Source of the DNA: Osedax fenrisi | Taxonomy: Eukaryota; Annelida; Polychaeta; Sabellida; Siboglinidae | Direction of reading: 5' to 3' | Assembly (NCBI GenBank): GCA_964019155.1 | Contig: OZ025243.1 | Coordinates: forward strand, 5,485,036 to 5,549,035 | DNA length: 64,000 nt | Shown: positions 61,501 to 64,000 of the stretch, piece after piece | How the letters are laid out: each line of letters begins with the position of its first letter | How positions within the stretch are numbered: position 1 is the first letter of the stretch | Made by a program: the position numbers and the translations under genes | Notes under the pieces: model-generated | Database searches by the model: none | What the model was told of the DNA's origin: nothing | What the model saw: the letters and a program-made list of their open reading frames with translations, nothing else

Positions 61501-64000
61501 AATAATGATATTAAATATTAATAAAAAAAAGTGATGCAATACTTTTATTTACAATTTGTAGTGGTAAGGATCTCAATAATAATGCCATTAACATTTAGAT
61601 AAAATACACTGAAATCTATATATTATATAGTATGGGAGAGAATTTAAGTATATAGAGAAAAATGTTAATACATTTATTTAATTTGATTCTTAGATTTATA
61701 AATTGTGAATGGTAAATTTTCAAAAAAAATTATTTGCATACATTTTAATATATTCAATATGTTCAATAATATGTTAATGATCACAATGCACTTTTATAGT
61801 TAATATTGTTGTGCATCGTCAGACGTTACGACCTTACATCAAAGTGCCTATGGTCATACTAGCAGCGTACACCGTATATCATTAACACATCATATATATA
61901 TTAGCTACGTCGTAGTCCGTTAGTATGTGCTTATATAATAATGACCTTTGACTTTACAGCTAGCCTAATACATTTCTTAATCATTAATGATGATATTAGA
62001 ATTTTAAATTTTTTTAAATTATATAGTATTACTTTTATTAAATAGTTATACTTTAAGGTATTTTAAAATATTTGTTATTTATATTTATTTTATAAAATGA
62101 TGATTTATAGATTGTTTTTAAGCTCAACTTTTATGATATACATAGCTAACTAAAAAATATATTTTTTAAATAACATTTTTTTTATTTCAATAACACATGT
62201 AATAATTTAATGAAAATGTTTTAAGTAACTTAACGTTCAACATTATGGAACTCCCTACCTCTATGCACTAGTTCTATTGAATAATTTACAACTGCTATCT
62301 CTGCAATGGTTACTTTTTGTAATCCGAGCTATATACTTTAGATAGTATATTTAACTATATATCAATGATTTAATCATTAAATCAAAGATATAAAGGATAT
62401 TTATTTATCTATCTAATAAAAATACATTCATATTTTGAATTGTATTTCTACATAAATATTTTATTAAAAATATTAATTTATTTTTAAATTAGGTTCGAAT
62501 TAATCGATGTTTTTTTATATTATTTATGTCAACAATCTAAATAATATAATGTGTATTAATTTATATTATGAATTAAATATAATCATATTGAAATTGTTGA
62601 TTTAAAAATAAGTTTTTTCAAAGATTTTATGTTATATTCAAATTTATACTTCTCGTATTACCATAATGCAATGCGATAAAATCACTCAAGGGAAAAATAA
62701 AAGTTTCACCAAATATGCATTAGCAAATGTCCTGTCCTTGGTTAATCAGTGTATCTAACTTATTTAAGTTTAATTTATTTAATATATTTATATTTGATGG
62801 GTCATTGTCACTTATTTATTAGTAGGACTTATTTACTGGAATAATCTACCAATACACATAACAGTTTGGTATAACAGTGTAGTCACACTATACCAATTTA
62901 GTACAAACATTCAAAGTATTTAATATCATATAATCTATGTTAAAAATTCATTGCTTTTATAAAATTATTATTTTTTTATTTATGTACATTAAGTATCATT
63001 ATTATGCACACTATTATTATTATTAATGTATATATTCGATATTAATATGCTTGTATTACACCCTTATTATTATTATATTTTCTTATTTTATATTTTATTA
63101 TAAGGATATTCTTAATATAATCTATTTATATCTTCTGAATATCCTTCCGTCTATTAATTATATATTTAGGAAAAAAATAAATATCATTCATTCATTATTT
63201 TATTTTTTAATTATTATTTTATCATTATTTTTCATGTACATTAAAATAAATGTACTTCAAATCAATCAATCAATTACATACTTACTTACCATATATTACA
63301 TACCTAGATGCCTTGTTCTTCTACTACGATACGCATGACAACAACTGCTACAGGTTAATATTTTTATTGTTATTGTTATTTTGATGGAGATCTTTCATCC
63401 CATCCAGAAACTTAAGTTAATAAGATATAAGTATATAAGTTTTTCACTTAGAACCTTATGGTTCTAATGCCCCTTCGAAGCCGCTCTCATGTTAATGTAT
63501 CCATAGTTTTAAAGAAGGCGATAATTTATTTATACACAATTATATAAGACCAGTTCTATATAACATTTTGAGACCTATTTTAATGGTCTGGACGATGCTT
63601 GAACCCATGTCCTACAGATTATGTGTCTGACGCCTTAGCCAACTGAGCCATACAGGCAGTTCTATTGGATCATAAGATATGCTTTATTATATAAAATATT
63701 TATTATTCATAGCTATGTAAACTGAGTATATATATATATATGAACTTATAATCATGCTACCTTTATGTATAGTAATGCAGTTTACTTATAAGCTGTAAAC
63801 GGTATATATATAATATATACACTATATATACCCTATATATCATCTATTGTAAATATTAAAATATATATTTTACACAAATGAATCTAAAATAATTTGTATT
63901 ATAATGCTATGCTAATTAACTAAATGCGCAGACTGCTATAATTGGAGTGAATGGAGTCCTTGTAAAGGATTTAGTTGCGAAGAAGGAATTTCTGAGAGGA
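15828..64000 (+). CDS. Secreted multi-TSP1 protein gene (spans 20 exons, 3' end outside window)
   Basis: Exons: 15828-15906; TSP/linker pairs 24646-24767/25483-25525, 25790-25923/28838-28877, 43182-43315/43566-43617, 43975-44108/46712-46751, 51233-51366/51630-51681, 52153-52286/54958-54997, 57334-57467/57766-57817, 58549-58682/59027-59072, 60688-60815/63308-63353; then partial 63932-64000. All introns are GT-AG and every junction keeps frame, giving about 582 codons. The usual TSP1 Cys spacing is C-8-C-4-C-10-C-12/14-C-3-C, with a Cys before the WxxW motif as in F-spondin-type repeats. In this family TSP1 modules bind glycosaminoglycans or proteins outside the cell; partners here are unknown. 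There is no transmembrane segment in the visible part. All exon calls are by eye; an orthologue is not identified. Confidence 0.85.
15907..16707. other. Start of intron 1
   Basis: AT-rich intron DNA with TA tracts (16386-16440). Nothing else is recognised before the hAT insertion. Confidence 0.5.
16708..19564 (+). mobile_element. hAT transposon (ZBED5-like) with 8-bp target duplication
   Basis: The element itself spans 16716-19556. It starts CAGTGTTTCCCAAC and ends with the complement of CAGTGATTCCCAAC, a 14-bp TIR with one mismatch. CTATAGAC flanks it directly on both sides (16708-16715 and 19557-19564), the 8-bp duplication expected for hAT. Subterminal G/C-rich runs (ggggggcg) occur near both ends, as in this hAT group. 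The transposase inside is broken, so the copy is dead, but the clean ends show a single simple insertion into intron 1. Confidence 0.92.
17369..19390 (+). pseudogene. Broken hAT transposase (BED finger plus catalytic region)
   Basis: It starts ATG at 17369 (MPNKKKCRQYSVEYLKFGF). A one-base frameshift near 17465 follows, then FSNEAMKPSRLIDNF in the second frame (17457-17789). The BED zinc finger has lost ligands: the second Cys is destroyed at the frameshift and one His is Asn. Downstream fragments match the ZBED5-like transposase core: AIATDGAPSMIG near 18090-18125, SIHCVVHRQHFVAKEL near 18184-18230, HIEVRWLSKGNFLARF near 18375-18422, and a C-terminal piece to about 19390. Many stops and frameshifts separate them. 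Once a DNA-cutting and joining enzyme; now inactive. Confidence 0.85.
19565..20003. other. Intron 1 DNA between elements
   Basis: AT-rich, with poly-A/poly-T runs at 19818-19850 and a TA tract at 19978-20003. No feature recognised. Confidence 0.4.
20004..21082. mobile_element. TA-flanked non-autonomous DNA element
   Basis: The left end is AGGGAGAGTGCTCTAAT after TA; the right end on the reverse strand is GGGGAGAGTACTCGAAT after TA. The motif TAATATCGACACCCT and its complement recur near both ends (20025, 20468, 20490, 20855, 20900, 21055), probably as transposase binding sites. No coding frame. Structurally parallel to 6870-7772. Confidence 0.7.
21083..22608. repeat. Intron 1 DNA with dispersed repeat
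   Basis: A palindrome AGTGATAACCTATAGG/ttatcact lies at 21976-22000. GATGATGAGCTGCAT (22004) is mirrored by its complement near 22363, so 22004-22383 may be a small inverted-repeat element with CA-rich interior. The stretch of about 22200-22600 is similar to 32590-32880 (shared 'acttttacg', 'attgcatc', and the block around 'cactatttgtatctatatgtg'), which marks a dispersed repeat. Confidence 0.5.
22609..22651. repeat. (CAA)n microsatellite
   Basis: About 14 CAA units. Apparent poly-Gln or poly-Cys frames across it are artefacts of the repeat. Confidence 0.95.
22664..24235. mobile_element. 1.56-kb non-autonomous element with 8-bp target duplication
   Basis: The element spans 22672-24227. TIRs read TAAGCCGGAGTGGCTCGG on the left and TAAGCCGGAGCTGCTCGG on the reverse strand of the right end, continuing into 'gaaaattgctgcac' on both sides. 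ACGTACAC is repeated directly at 22664-22671 and 24228-24235. The 8-bp duplication fits hAT, P or Merlin elements. The interior is extremely AT-rich with homopolymer runs and has no transposase. Confidence 0.88.
24236..24645. other. End of intron 1
   Basis: CA/TA dinucleotide repeats at 24230-24330, then ordinary AT-rich DNA leading to the acceptor 'cattgtag' before 24646. Confidence 0.5.
24646..24767 (+). CDS. Exon 2: TSP1 repeat 1 (Cys 1-5)
   Basis: Joined to exon 1 the split codon gives Val, then CGKWSKWGECKGVPC and a GRIKVC segment, ending REC-Q. Cys spacing is 8, 4, 10, 12. It has the WxxW tandem Trp motif, a potential C-mannosylation site, and an Asn-Val-Thr sequon. It is 4 codons shorter than the other TSP exons, within the Cys4-Cys5 loop. 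Acceptor TGTAG, donor CAG|GTTAGG. Confidence 0.88.
25483..25525 (+). CDS. Exon 3: linker 1, sixth Cys
   Basis: It encodes VACITTTPTSTPHP plus one base. VAC supplies Cys 6 of repeat 1. The Thr/Pro-rich remainder is a probable O-glycosylated spacer. Acceptor AACAG, donor G|GTAACA, phase 0 in and phase 1 out. Confidence 0.85.
25790..25923 (+). CDS. Exon 4: TSP1 repeat 2
   Basis: It encodes DGCAEWSEWSGCKGSDC, then TLGYAVRTRTC and an acidic/Tyr-rich loop ending YYDCM. Spacing is 8, 4, 10, 14. It has the classic WSEWSxC motif. GC content is clearly higher than in the flanking introns, which fits selection on coding sequence. Confidence 0.92.
26230..28010 (-). pseudogene. RTE-like LINE, reverse transcriptase half, degenerate
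   Basis: Read on the - strand from about 28010: IIPFPKKGN and LRINQNGF (fingers region), LLFIDFSKAFDERN (near 27750), then at 27551-27219 VIQGDIFATFLFIICFDYML, YADYTDDLVILTD (the YADD site, with an extra YT) and GLQINTGKTEY. VESVLIYGYITYTLSKA (near 27015) and, beyond a later insertion, TELAADFLLWEPYHS and MENRDVWKSY (26420-26235) are the C-terminal region. Stops and frameshifts break it. A small DNA element at 26583-26898 has split it. Confidence 0.8.
26583..26898. mobile_element. MITE inserted into the LINE remnant
   Basis: Ends are GGCGTCACAGGG on the left and GGGCGTCATAAAGG on the reverse strand of the right. The sequence AAAAGTGGGGGGATAT recurs near both ends in opposite orientation. About 316 bp, non-coding, lying between two parts of the same LINE polyprotein. 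Confidence 0.65.
28350..28475 (+). repeat. tRNA-like SINE head fragment
   Basis: Contains GTAGCTCAACTTGATAATG (A-box-like) and CACGTTCAAATCTGG (B-box-like), separated by an expanded middle. No paired acceptor stem, so not a functional tRNA. Confidence 0.45.
28838..28877 (+). CDS. Exon 5: linker 2, sixth Cys
   Basis: It encodes VPCTTPMTTTINP plus one base: Cys 6 of repeat 2, then a Thr-rich spacer. Acceptor TTTACAG, donor G|GTAGGA. The next coding exon is 14.3 kb downstream. Confidence 0.85.
28878..29619. other. Start of the 14.3-kb intron
   Basis: Mostly plain AT-rich DNA. A short hairpin at 29450-29489 has arms AAGACCTCCTATAACCTC and its near complement, and recurs at 41212-41249. Confidence 0.5.
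29620..29851. repeat. Diverged copy of the CCCAGCAAACAG foldback family
   Basis: It ends TTACTGTTTGCTGGG, the same terminus as 1263-1608, and consists of 'agcagcataata' units. It shares the internal block GTAAACATTTGAGGCT. The left terminus is not recognisable. Confidence 0.6.
31303..31385. repeat. Perfect or near-perfect 80-bp palindrome
   Basis: Arms read AATATAGTTAACTCACGGTC and complement, meeting at an AT-rich centre near 31344. It can fold into one long hairpin. No coding content. Confidence 0.85.
31439..31709. mobile_element. MITE with repeated CTCGTACGAG termini
   Basis: TIR is GCCAGTAATCTCGTACGAGG on the left and GCCAGTAACCTCGTACGAGG on the reverse strand of the right. Each arm repeats TCGTACGA three or four times. 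271 bp, non-coding, nested in the MULE. Confidence 0.75.
31942..32408. mobile_element. CAAAGATTTT-family MITE, copy 1
   Basis: The element at 31950-32400 begins CAAAGATTTTCCAAAGG and ends GCTTCGCAAAATCTTT. GTTAATAC is repeated at 31942-31949 and 32401-32408, an 8-bp duplication as in hAT elements. It contains the blocks 'ttacgcgaaatcgtgtaatt', 'gttgtttataatgta' and 'actactgctagcagcggc' shared with the copies at 39821-40469 and 59145-59593. Confidence 0.88.
32590..32880. repeat. Dispersed repeat, related to 22200-22600
   Basis: Shared blocks with the intron 1 copy include 'aatacaactttaaaa' versus 'aaaataaaactttaaa', 'attgcatc', and the stretch around 'ttcactatttgtatctttatgtgatatat'. No TIR identified. 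Confidence 0.5.
33037..38555 (-). CDS. MULE transposase with SWIM zinc finger, 18 exons, one in-frame stop
   Basis: Exons in coding order: 38555-38472, 36403-36203, 36049-35940, 35880-35738, 35682-35589, 35530-35438, 35372-35226, 35167-34900, 34794-34640, 34582-34453, 34400-34299, 34242-34165, 34103-33960, 33850-33784, 33727-33629, 33558-33457, 33400-33245, 33191-33037. Total 2328 bp, 775 codons plus stop; all 17 junctions are GT-AG and keep frame. The core has EILFLDSSRTMD (Asp284), LLILVDDC (Asp353/354), the CxxH-like CTFH (374-377) and NNFAEASMK (Glu468), fitting the MULE DDE order. The SWIM finger is ICSC...GGPCKH (Cys561, 563, 572, His574). Codon 580 (33971-33969) is TAA, five codons after the SWIM His. 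Most introns are 58-155 bp; intron 1 is 2.1 kb because of MITEs. It lies antisense inside the TSP1 gene intron. Confidence 0.85.
33969..33971 (-). other. In-frame stop in the MULE transposase
   Basis: Reading on from KHQAAII the next codon is TAA, then KYN at the end of the exon; after splicing the frame continues ISSWNFIP, a segment conserved in this MULE family. The stop is the only break in 776 codons. Confidence 0.75.
37218..37764. mobile_element. MITE in MULE intron 1
   Basis: TIR of about 80 bp beginning GGTCAAAAGCTTCGCGATT on both sides and continuing through 'cgttca/aacgccc' to 'gaattagtga'. 547 bp. Inside, TACGAAACGTCTG/TACGAAATGTCTT repeats (37536-37633). Confidence 0.8.
37922..38199. 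mobile_element. Second MITE in MULE intron 1
   Basis: TIR GGGTCAAAACTAACGCGC on the left and its exact complement at the right end. 278 bp, non-coding. The right end was duplicated with the 176-bp tandem repeat that follows. Confidence 0.8.
38165..38516. repeat. 176-bp tandem duplication including part of MULE exon 1
   Basis: Two head-to-tail copies (38165-38340, 38341-38516), nearly identical. Each contains the MITE right end, plain sequence, and the 3' part of MULE exon 1 with its donor. Only the outer copy (38472-38555) is joined to the ATG; the inner copy of the exon lacks a start. Confidence 0.88.
38836..38892. repeat. 39-bp palindrome between 9-bp direct repeats
   Basis: AGTCCACCC occurs at 38836-38844 and 38884-38892. 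Between them is a palindrome with arms ATAGATATAGAGTACCA and near complement. It sits at the tip of the right MULE TIR. Confidence 0.75.
38893..39401. other. Intron DNA, nothing recognised
   Basis: AT-rich sequence between the MULE and the next foldback element; TA tract at 38892-38920. Confidence 0.4.
39821..40469. mobile_element. CAAAGATTTT-family MITE, copy 2
   Basis: Starts CAATGATTTTTCTGAGG and ends AAAATCTTT. It shares the internal blocks of copy 1 but is about 200 bp longer owing to extra sequence at 39855-40065 that resembles 58095-58200. Target duplication not preserved. Confidence 0.65.
40549..41146. mobile_element. TTAAGGGG MITE
   Basis: Left TTAAGGGGACATGATACCAT; reverse strand of right TTAAGGGGATGCGATACCAT. 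About 600 bp, non-coding, TTAA at both outer edges. Confidence 0.75.
41212..41249. repeat. Short hairpin, second copy
   Basis: Arms CAAGACCTCCTATAACCTC and near complement. The same hairpin occurs at 29450-29489. Confidence 0.7.
41659..43181. other. Rest of the intron with a LINE 3' tail
   Basis: Mostly plain AT-rich DNA. At 42570-42640 a 35-bp unit around CAATGTAGTCTGTAGTATAT is repeated twice. At 42660-42790 the sequence 'cgaaggggtctacatgaccc' followed by 'taataaaccgaatattatc' and ATC repeats resembles the 3' end of a CR1/L2-type LINE. The acceptor before 43182 is 'gtcaaacag'. Confidence 0.45.
43182..43315 (+). CDS. Exon 6: TSP1 repeat 3 (type X)
   Basis: It encodes DIGCTDWTAWGTCIGTPC, then GFGMAERSRKC and a loop ending YLDCK. 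Spacing 8, 4, 10, 14. Type X recurs at 51233 and 57334 with only two or three changes each. GC content is higher than the introns. Confidence 0.93.
43566..43617 (+). CDS. Exon 7: linker 3, sixth Cys
   Basis: VACTTTVLTTVSSTIDP plus one base. Same sequence as the linker at 51630-51681. Acceptor TATAG, donor G|GTATTA. Confidence 0.88.
43975..44108 (+). CDS. Exon 8: TSP1 repeat 4 (type Y)
   Basis: It encodes DTGCKQWSEWGECSGTPC, then ELGASKRTRKC and a charged loop ending EEIDCK. Identical in protein to 52153-52286. Acceptor CAATAG, donor AAG|GTTATC. Confidence 0.92.
44195..44270 (-). repeat. 3' fragment of a SINE (unit A)
   Basis: 'cctttcatcccatccatgaactta' matches the 3' part of the SINE at 3587-3835 in the same orientation. 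The rest of the same SINE appears to be at 46445-46652, separated by two MITEs. Confidence 0.6.
44647..45160. mobile_element. pogo/Tigger-like MITE (unit A)
   Basis: Ends CAGTCAAAGCTCGATAACTC and, reverse strand of the right end, CAGTAGAAGCTCGGTAACTC, with TA on both outer sides. This is the CAGT...CTCG TIR style of pogo/Tigger elements. TGTTGAGTTATCGG is repeated through both arms. No transposase. Confidence 0.85.
45434..46333. mobile_element. CTTAAGGGGATCCC MITE (unit A)
   Basis: CCCCCTTAAGGGGATCCC on the left and CCTTAAAGGGGATCCC on the reverse strand of the right. About 900 bp. It shares 'aaaacagcatttgaa' and 'atttctagact' blocks with 59837-60468. Confidence 0.7.
46344..46373. repeat. 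(AAT)n microsatellite
   Basis: About ten AAT units; repeated in unit B at about 54593-54622. Confidence 0.85.
46445..46652 (-). mobile_element. SINE with tRNA-like head (unit A)
   Basis: On the - strand: TGGATCAGTTGGCAAAGGCG (A box) and GTGGGTTCGATCCCCA (B box), then a body matching the SINE at 63366-63661. The D and T arms look tRNA-like, but the acceptor stem does not pair, so it is not a functional tRNA gene. Confidence 0.75.
46712..46751 (+). CDS. Exon 9: linker 4, sixth Cys
   Basis: VACTTTVTTTIDS plus one base. Acceptor TTTACAG, donor G|GTATTA. Same as 54958-54997. Confidence 0.87.
46752..48130. other. Intron DNA of unit A up to the LINE
   Basis: AT-rich intron sequence, collinear with 54998-56355. 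No other element recognised. Confidence 0.5.
48126..50213 (+). mobile_element. 5'-truncated LINE insertion with CATAT duplication
   Basis: Comparison with the empty site in unit B (56347-56358) fixes the boundaries: CATAT occurs at 48126-48130 and again at 50209-50213. The inserted DNA begins in mid-ORF and ends in a TTCAT-type repeat (TTTCATTTCATTCATTTCAT), as in CR1/L2-like LINEs rather than poly-A elements. The 5' end, including the endonuclease, is missing. Confidence 0.9.
48132..50033 (+). CDS. LINE reverse transcriptase, open frame, N-terminus missing
   Basis: The frame is open from the first base of the insertion for 633 codons to TAA at 50031. RT motifs in order: FENYRPISLLP (about 48712), NQYGYQRNKNTIDAI (about 48820), IFLDLSKAFDMLDHNI (about 48922), GVPQGSVLGPLLFIIYINDI (about 49100) and LFADDTSVS with the catalytic FADD (49200-49211). 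The C-terminal part has WNKLDENI..FKRKIKKIL, the usual LINE tail. The 5' part upstream of the RT domain is a Lys/Asn-rich connector. No ATG belongs to it; the element is truncated, so the protein is probably not made. Codon usage is extremely A-rich. Confidence 0.93.
   Translation, partial: KNRKNDILVKYKHIKNIIANKIKIAKKNCFSNDIKNANTSKKKWKIINNRLNRKNHNTLPNNFINTNNKVLNKPLDIANGFNEYFINTIEQLNSQFNQVNNNSVLDSIKTNKNTIFLTPVTDKEIINMIALKEHKHSLDINKINMYILDISKSYIIQPLKHIFNLSINKGIFPDKMKIAIIKPIHKKKSKNNFENYRPISLLPQISKILEKLIYNRLEHFINKHKLISNNQYGYQRNKNTIDAITEFYTNILNNKENNKKTNTIFLDLSKAFDMLDHNILFNKLEIYGIRGHALNLIKSYLLNRGQITSIDNKLSDILISNIGVPQGSVLGPLLFIIYINDITLLTENDINITTILFADDTSVSVSANKISVLINDTKKILDKLEIWFKKNKLIVNTEKTKIIIFFKTREFSNFNIDYAIYNQQIQIIDKYKFLGIIIDTKLNFKTHILSIKKKILQITYMIRKCSNELPHHILMLLYNSLFLSNLHYGIEIWGNNYSNIIKPLYNIQKKILKIIYLKKTNTTYNSQYTNKDIQPLPIYTNTLTIKQITEYKTLCYMYKNKNRFKNNINKNNNYNLRNNNEYEIKNKKFTLTNNSLLIVGIKLWNKLDENIKKSKNINIFKRKIKKILISENN
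50214..51232. other. Remainder of unit A intron
   Basis: Continues the unit sequence after the LINE; collinear with 56359-57333. A short - strand frame here is identical to one in unit B only because of the duplication. Confidence 0.5.
51233..51366 (+). CDS. Exon 10: TSP1 repeat 5 (type X)
   Basis: Differs from exon 6 by Thr to Ala in WGxC (WTAWGAC) and a few silent changes. Spacing 8, 4, 10, 14. Acceptor CAACAG, donor AAG|GTAGTA. Confidence 0.93.
51630..51681 (+). CDS. Exon 11: linker 5, sixth Cys
   Basis: VACTTTVLTTVSSTIDP plus one base; identical to exon 7. Confidence 0.88.
51867..51982. repeat. 116-bp segment present only in unit B
   Basis: Absent at the matching point of unit A (43802). 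Bounded by ACT on both sides, which would also fit a microhomology deletion in unit A. Confidence 0.7.
52153..52286 (+). CDS. Exon 12: TSP1 repeat 6 (type Y)
   Basis: Same protein sequence as exon 8 (GCKQWSEWGECSGTPC core). Acceptor CAATAG, donor AAG|GTTATC. The frame happens to stay open into both flanks, which can mislead single-ORF callers. Confidence 0.92.
52370..52432 (-). repeat. 3' fragment of a SINE (unit B)
   Basis: Duplicate of 44195-44270. Confidence 0.6.
52825..53350. mobile_element. pogo/Tigger-like MITE (unit B)
   Basis: Duplicate of 44647-45160 with small indels, for example an extra 'tattacatgtaaaagatacg' stretch near 53080. Confidence 0.85.
53697..54580. mobile_element. CTTAAGGGGATCCC MITE (unit B)
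   Basis: Duplicate of 45434-46333. The DNA immediately to its left (53625-53690) is missing in unit A. Confidence 0.7.
54685..54905 (-). mobile_element. SINE with tRNA-like head (unit B)
   Basis: Duplicate of 46445-46652. The B box is altered (gagtctcgaac in place of gggatcgaac on the + strand). Confidence 0.72.
54958..54997 (+). CDS. Exon 13: linker 6, sixth Cys
   Basis: VACTTTVTTTIDS plus one base; identical to exon 9. Confidence 0.87.
57334..57467 (+). CDS. Exon 14: TSP1 repeat 7 (type X)
   Basis: DVGCTDWTAWGACIGTPC core. Differs from exon 10 by Ile to Val near the start and Val to Glu in the loop (KYEKE). Acceptor CAACAG, donor AAG|GTAGCA. Confidence 0.92.
57766..57817 (+). CDS. Exon 15: linker 7, sixth Cys
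   Basis: VACTTTVSTTVSTTIEP plus one base; three substitutions from exons 7 and 11, all keeping the Thr/Ser-rich character. Confidence 0.87.
57946..58090. repeat. CAAAGATTTT-family fragment
   Basis: 'cacttacgcgcaatcgtgtag' and 'aggaactagatgttgtttataatgta' match the left third of the MITE at 31950-32400. Truncated. Confidence 0.65.
58198..58437 (+). mobile_element. Diverged SINE copy
   Basis: B-box-like GTGGGTTAAAATCC, then a body comparable with the other SINEs and a tail of AACAATAACAATA. The A-box half is missing or eroded. Confidence 0.6.
58549..58682 (+). CDS. Exon 16: TSP1 repeat 8 with relocated Cys
   Basis: It encodes GLDCLPWSGWIRILGKAC, then GLGVCQKKRTC and a basic loop ending KLCE. 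WxxW is kept, but Cys 2 is Ile (WIRI) and a new Cys appears ten residues later (GLGVC). Spacing becomes C-13-C-4-C-5-C-14-C-3-C. Exon length and phases match the other TSP exons, so this is substitution, not a frame error. Donor GAG|GTACTT. Confidence 0.87.
59027..59072 (+). CDS. Exon 17: linker 8, sixth Cys
   Basis: MPCSSTTIRMTTTAI plus one base. Begins Met-Pro-Cys rather than Val-Ala-Cys. Acceptor CTTAG, donor G|GTTAAT. Close copy at 63308-63353. Confidence 0.82.
59137..59601. mobile_element. CAAAGATTTT-family MITE, copy 3 (inverted)
   Basis: The element at 59145-59593 is the reverse complement of copy 1: begins AAAGATTTTGCGAAGC, ends AAAAATCTTTG. TGGATATT is repeated at 59137-59144 and 59594-59601, an exact 8-bp duplication. 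449 bp. Confidence 0.92.
59837..60468. mobile_element. TTAAGGGGAT MITE
   Basis: Left TTAAGGGGATGGCACACG; right end CTGTGAGATTCCCTTAA. It shares internal blocks with 45434-46333 (a cgaaataattat...aaaacagcatttgaa stretch). Confidence 0.65.
60688..60815 (+). CDS. Exon 18: TSP1 repeat 9
   Basis: It encodes DCYNWSEWSPCKGFSC, then EEGISERRREC and a loop ending ERRKCK. Spacing 8, 4, 10, 14. Two residues shorter at the N-terminal edge than types X and Y. Very basic middle (SERRRE). Acceptor GCGTAG, donor AAG|GTTTGA. Near-identical to exon 20. Confidence 0.92.
60816..63307. other. Intron with poly-T and LINE tail fragments
   Basis: A 25-T run at 61193-61217. At 62230-62300 a + strand reading gives RSTLWNSLPLCTSSIE, and at 62838-62920 YWNNLPIHITVW and LYQFSTNIQSI; both resemble the C-terminal end of CR1/L2-like LINE proteins. 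The second is followed by an AATC/ATCA-rich tail near 63258-63275. The remaining DNA is AT-rich with nothing else recognised. Confidence 0.5.
63308..63353 (+). CDS. Exon 19: linker 9, sixth Cys
   Basis: MPCSSTTIRMTTTAT plus one base; differs from exon 17 at the last residue. Acceptor CCTAG, donor G|GTTAAT. Confidence 0.82.
63366..63661 (-). mobile_element. tRNA-derived SINE, full length, reverse orientation
   Basis: On the - strand: CTGCCTGTATGGCTCAGTTG at the head, GGGTTCAAGC as B box, then the body and a tail of AATAACAATA repeats ending at 63366. Best-preserved copy of the family in the window. Confidence 0.82.
63932..64000 (+). CDS. Exon 20: TSP1 repeat 10, cut by window end
   Basis: It encodes DCYNWSEWSPCKGFSC and EEGISER before the edge. 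Same protein as exon 18 so far, with silent changes (agtccttgt for agcccctgc). The upstream intron ('tattataatgctatgctaat') is also shared with exon 18. Confidence 0.9.

Noticed and set aside
63051..63338. 95-codon hydrophobic open frame
   Set aside because: AT-rich DNA gives Ile/Leu/Tyr-rich translations by chance; it overlaps a LINE tail and the linker exon at 63308.

Overview
The window is nuclear DNA from an invertebrate animal. It is very AT-rich, full of (TA)n tracts, and most of it is transposon debris. It cannot be prokaryotic or apicomplexan: there are spliced genes with GT-AG introns, thrombospondin type 1 (TSP1) modules in class 1-1 exons, hAT, Mutator-like (MULE), pogo-like and TTAA-flanked DNA transposons, several LINE lineages and a tRNA-derived SINE. 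I cannot name the phylum from sequence alone.

The main host gene is on the + strand and runs from about 15828 past the right edge at 64000. It begins with a signal-peptide exon (15828-15906). Nineteen further exons follow in strict alternation. A 'TSP exon' (122-134 bp, phase 1 start, phase 0 end) carries Cys 1-5 of a TSP1 domain. A 'linker exon' (40-52 bp, phase 0 start, phase 1 end) opens with V/M-A/P-Cys, supplying the sixth Cys, and continues as a short, mostly Thr-rich stretch. Nine complete TSP/linker pairs and a truncated tenth TSP exon lie in the window. They encode about 582 residues of a secreted multi-TSP1 protein in 48 kb. The gene has grown by tandem duplication: a roughly 6.1-kb unit holding two TSP/linker pairs occurs at 43182-51232, 51233-57333 and, partially, 57334-57895. 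A separate duplication made the linker/TSP pairs at 59027/60688 and 63308/63932.

Region by region: 1-15 kb is intergenic, holding a broken RTE-like LINE endonuclease region, SINEs, foldback elements and a degenerate LINE at 12.5-15.0 kb. Intron 1 (15.9-24.6 kb) holds a dead hAT transposon with intact 8-bp target duplications and two large non-autonomous elements. An antisense LINE remnant lies at 26.2-28.0 kb. The 14.3-kb intron at 28.9-43.2 kb contains a long-TIR MULE (about 30560-38838). On the - strand this encodes an 18-exon transposase with a DDE-type core and a SWIM zinc finger. All 17 splice junctions keep frame, with one in-frame stop. A foldback element carrying nested insertions follows. 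In duplication unit A a 5'-truncated but open LINE reverse transcriptase (48131-50213) has inserted; unit B keeps the empty site, so this insertion postdates the duplication.

No rRNA genes, convincing functional tRNA genes, CRISPR arrays or operons are visible.
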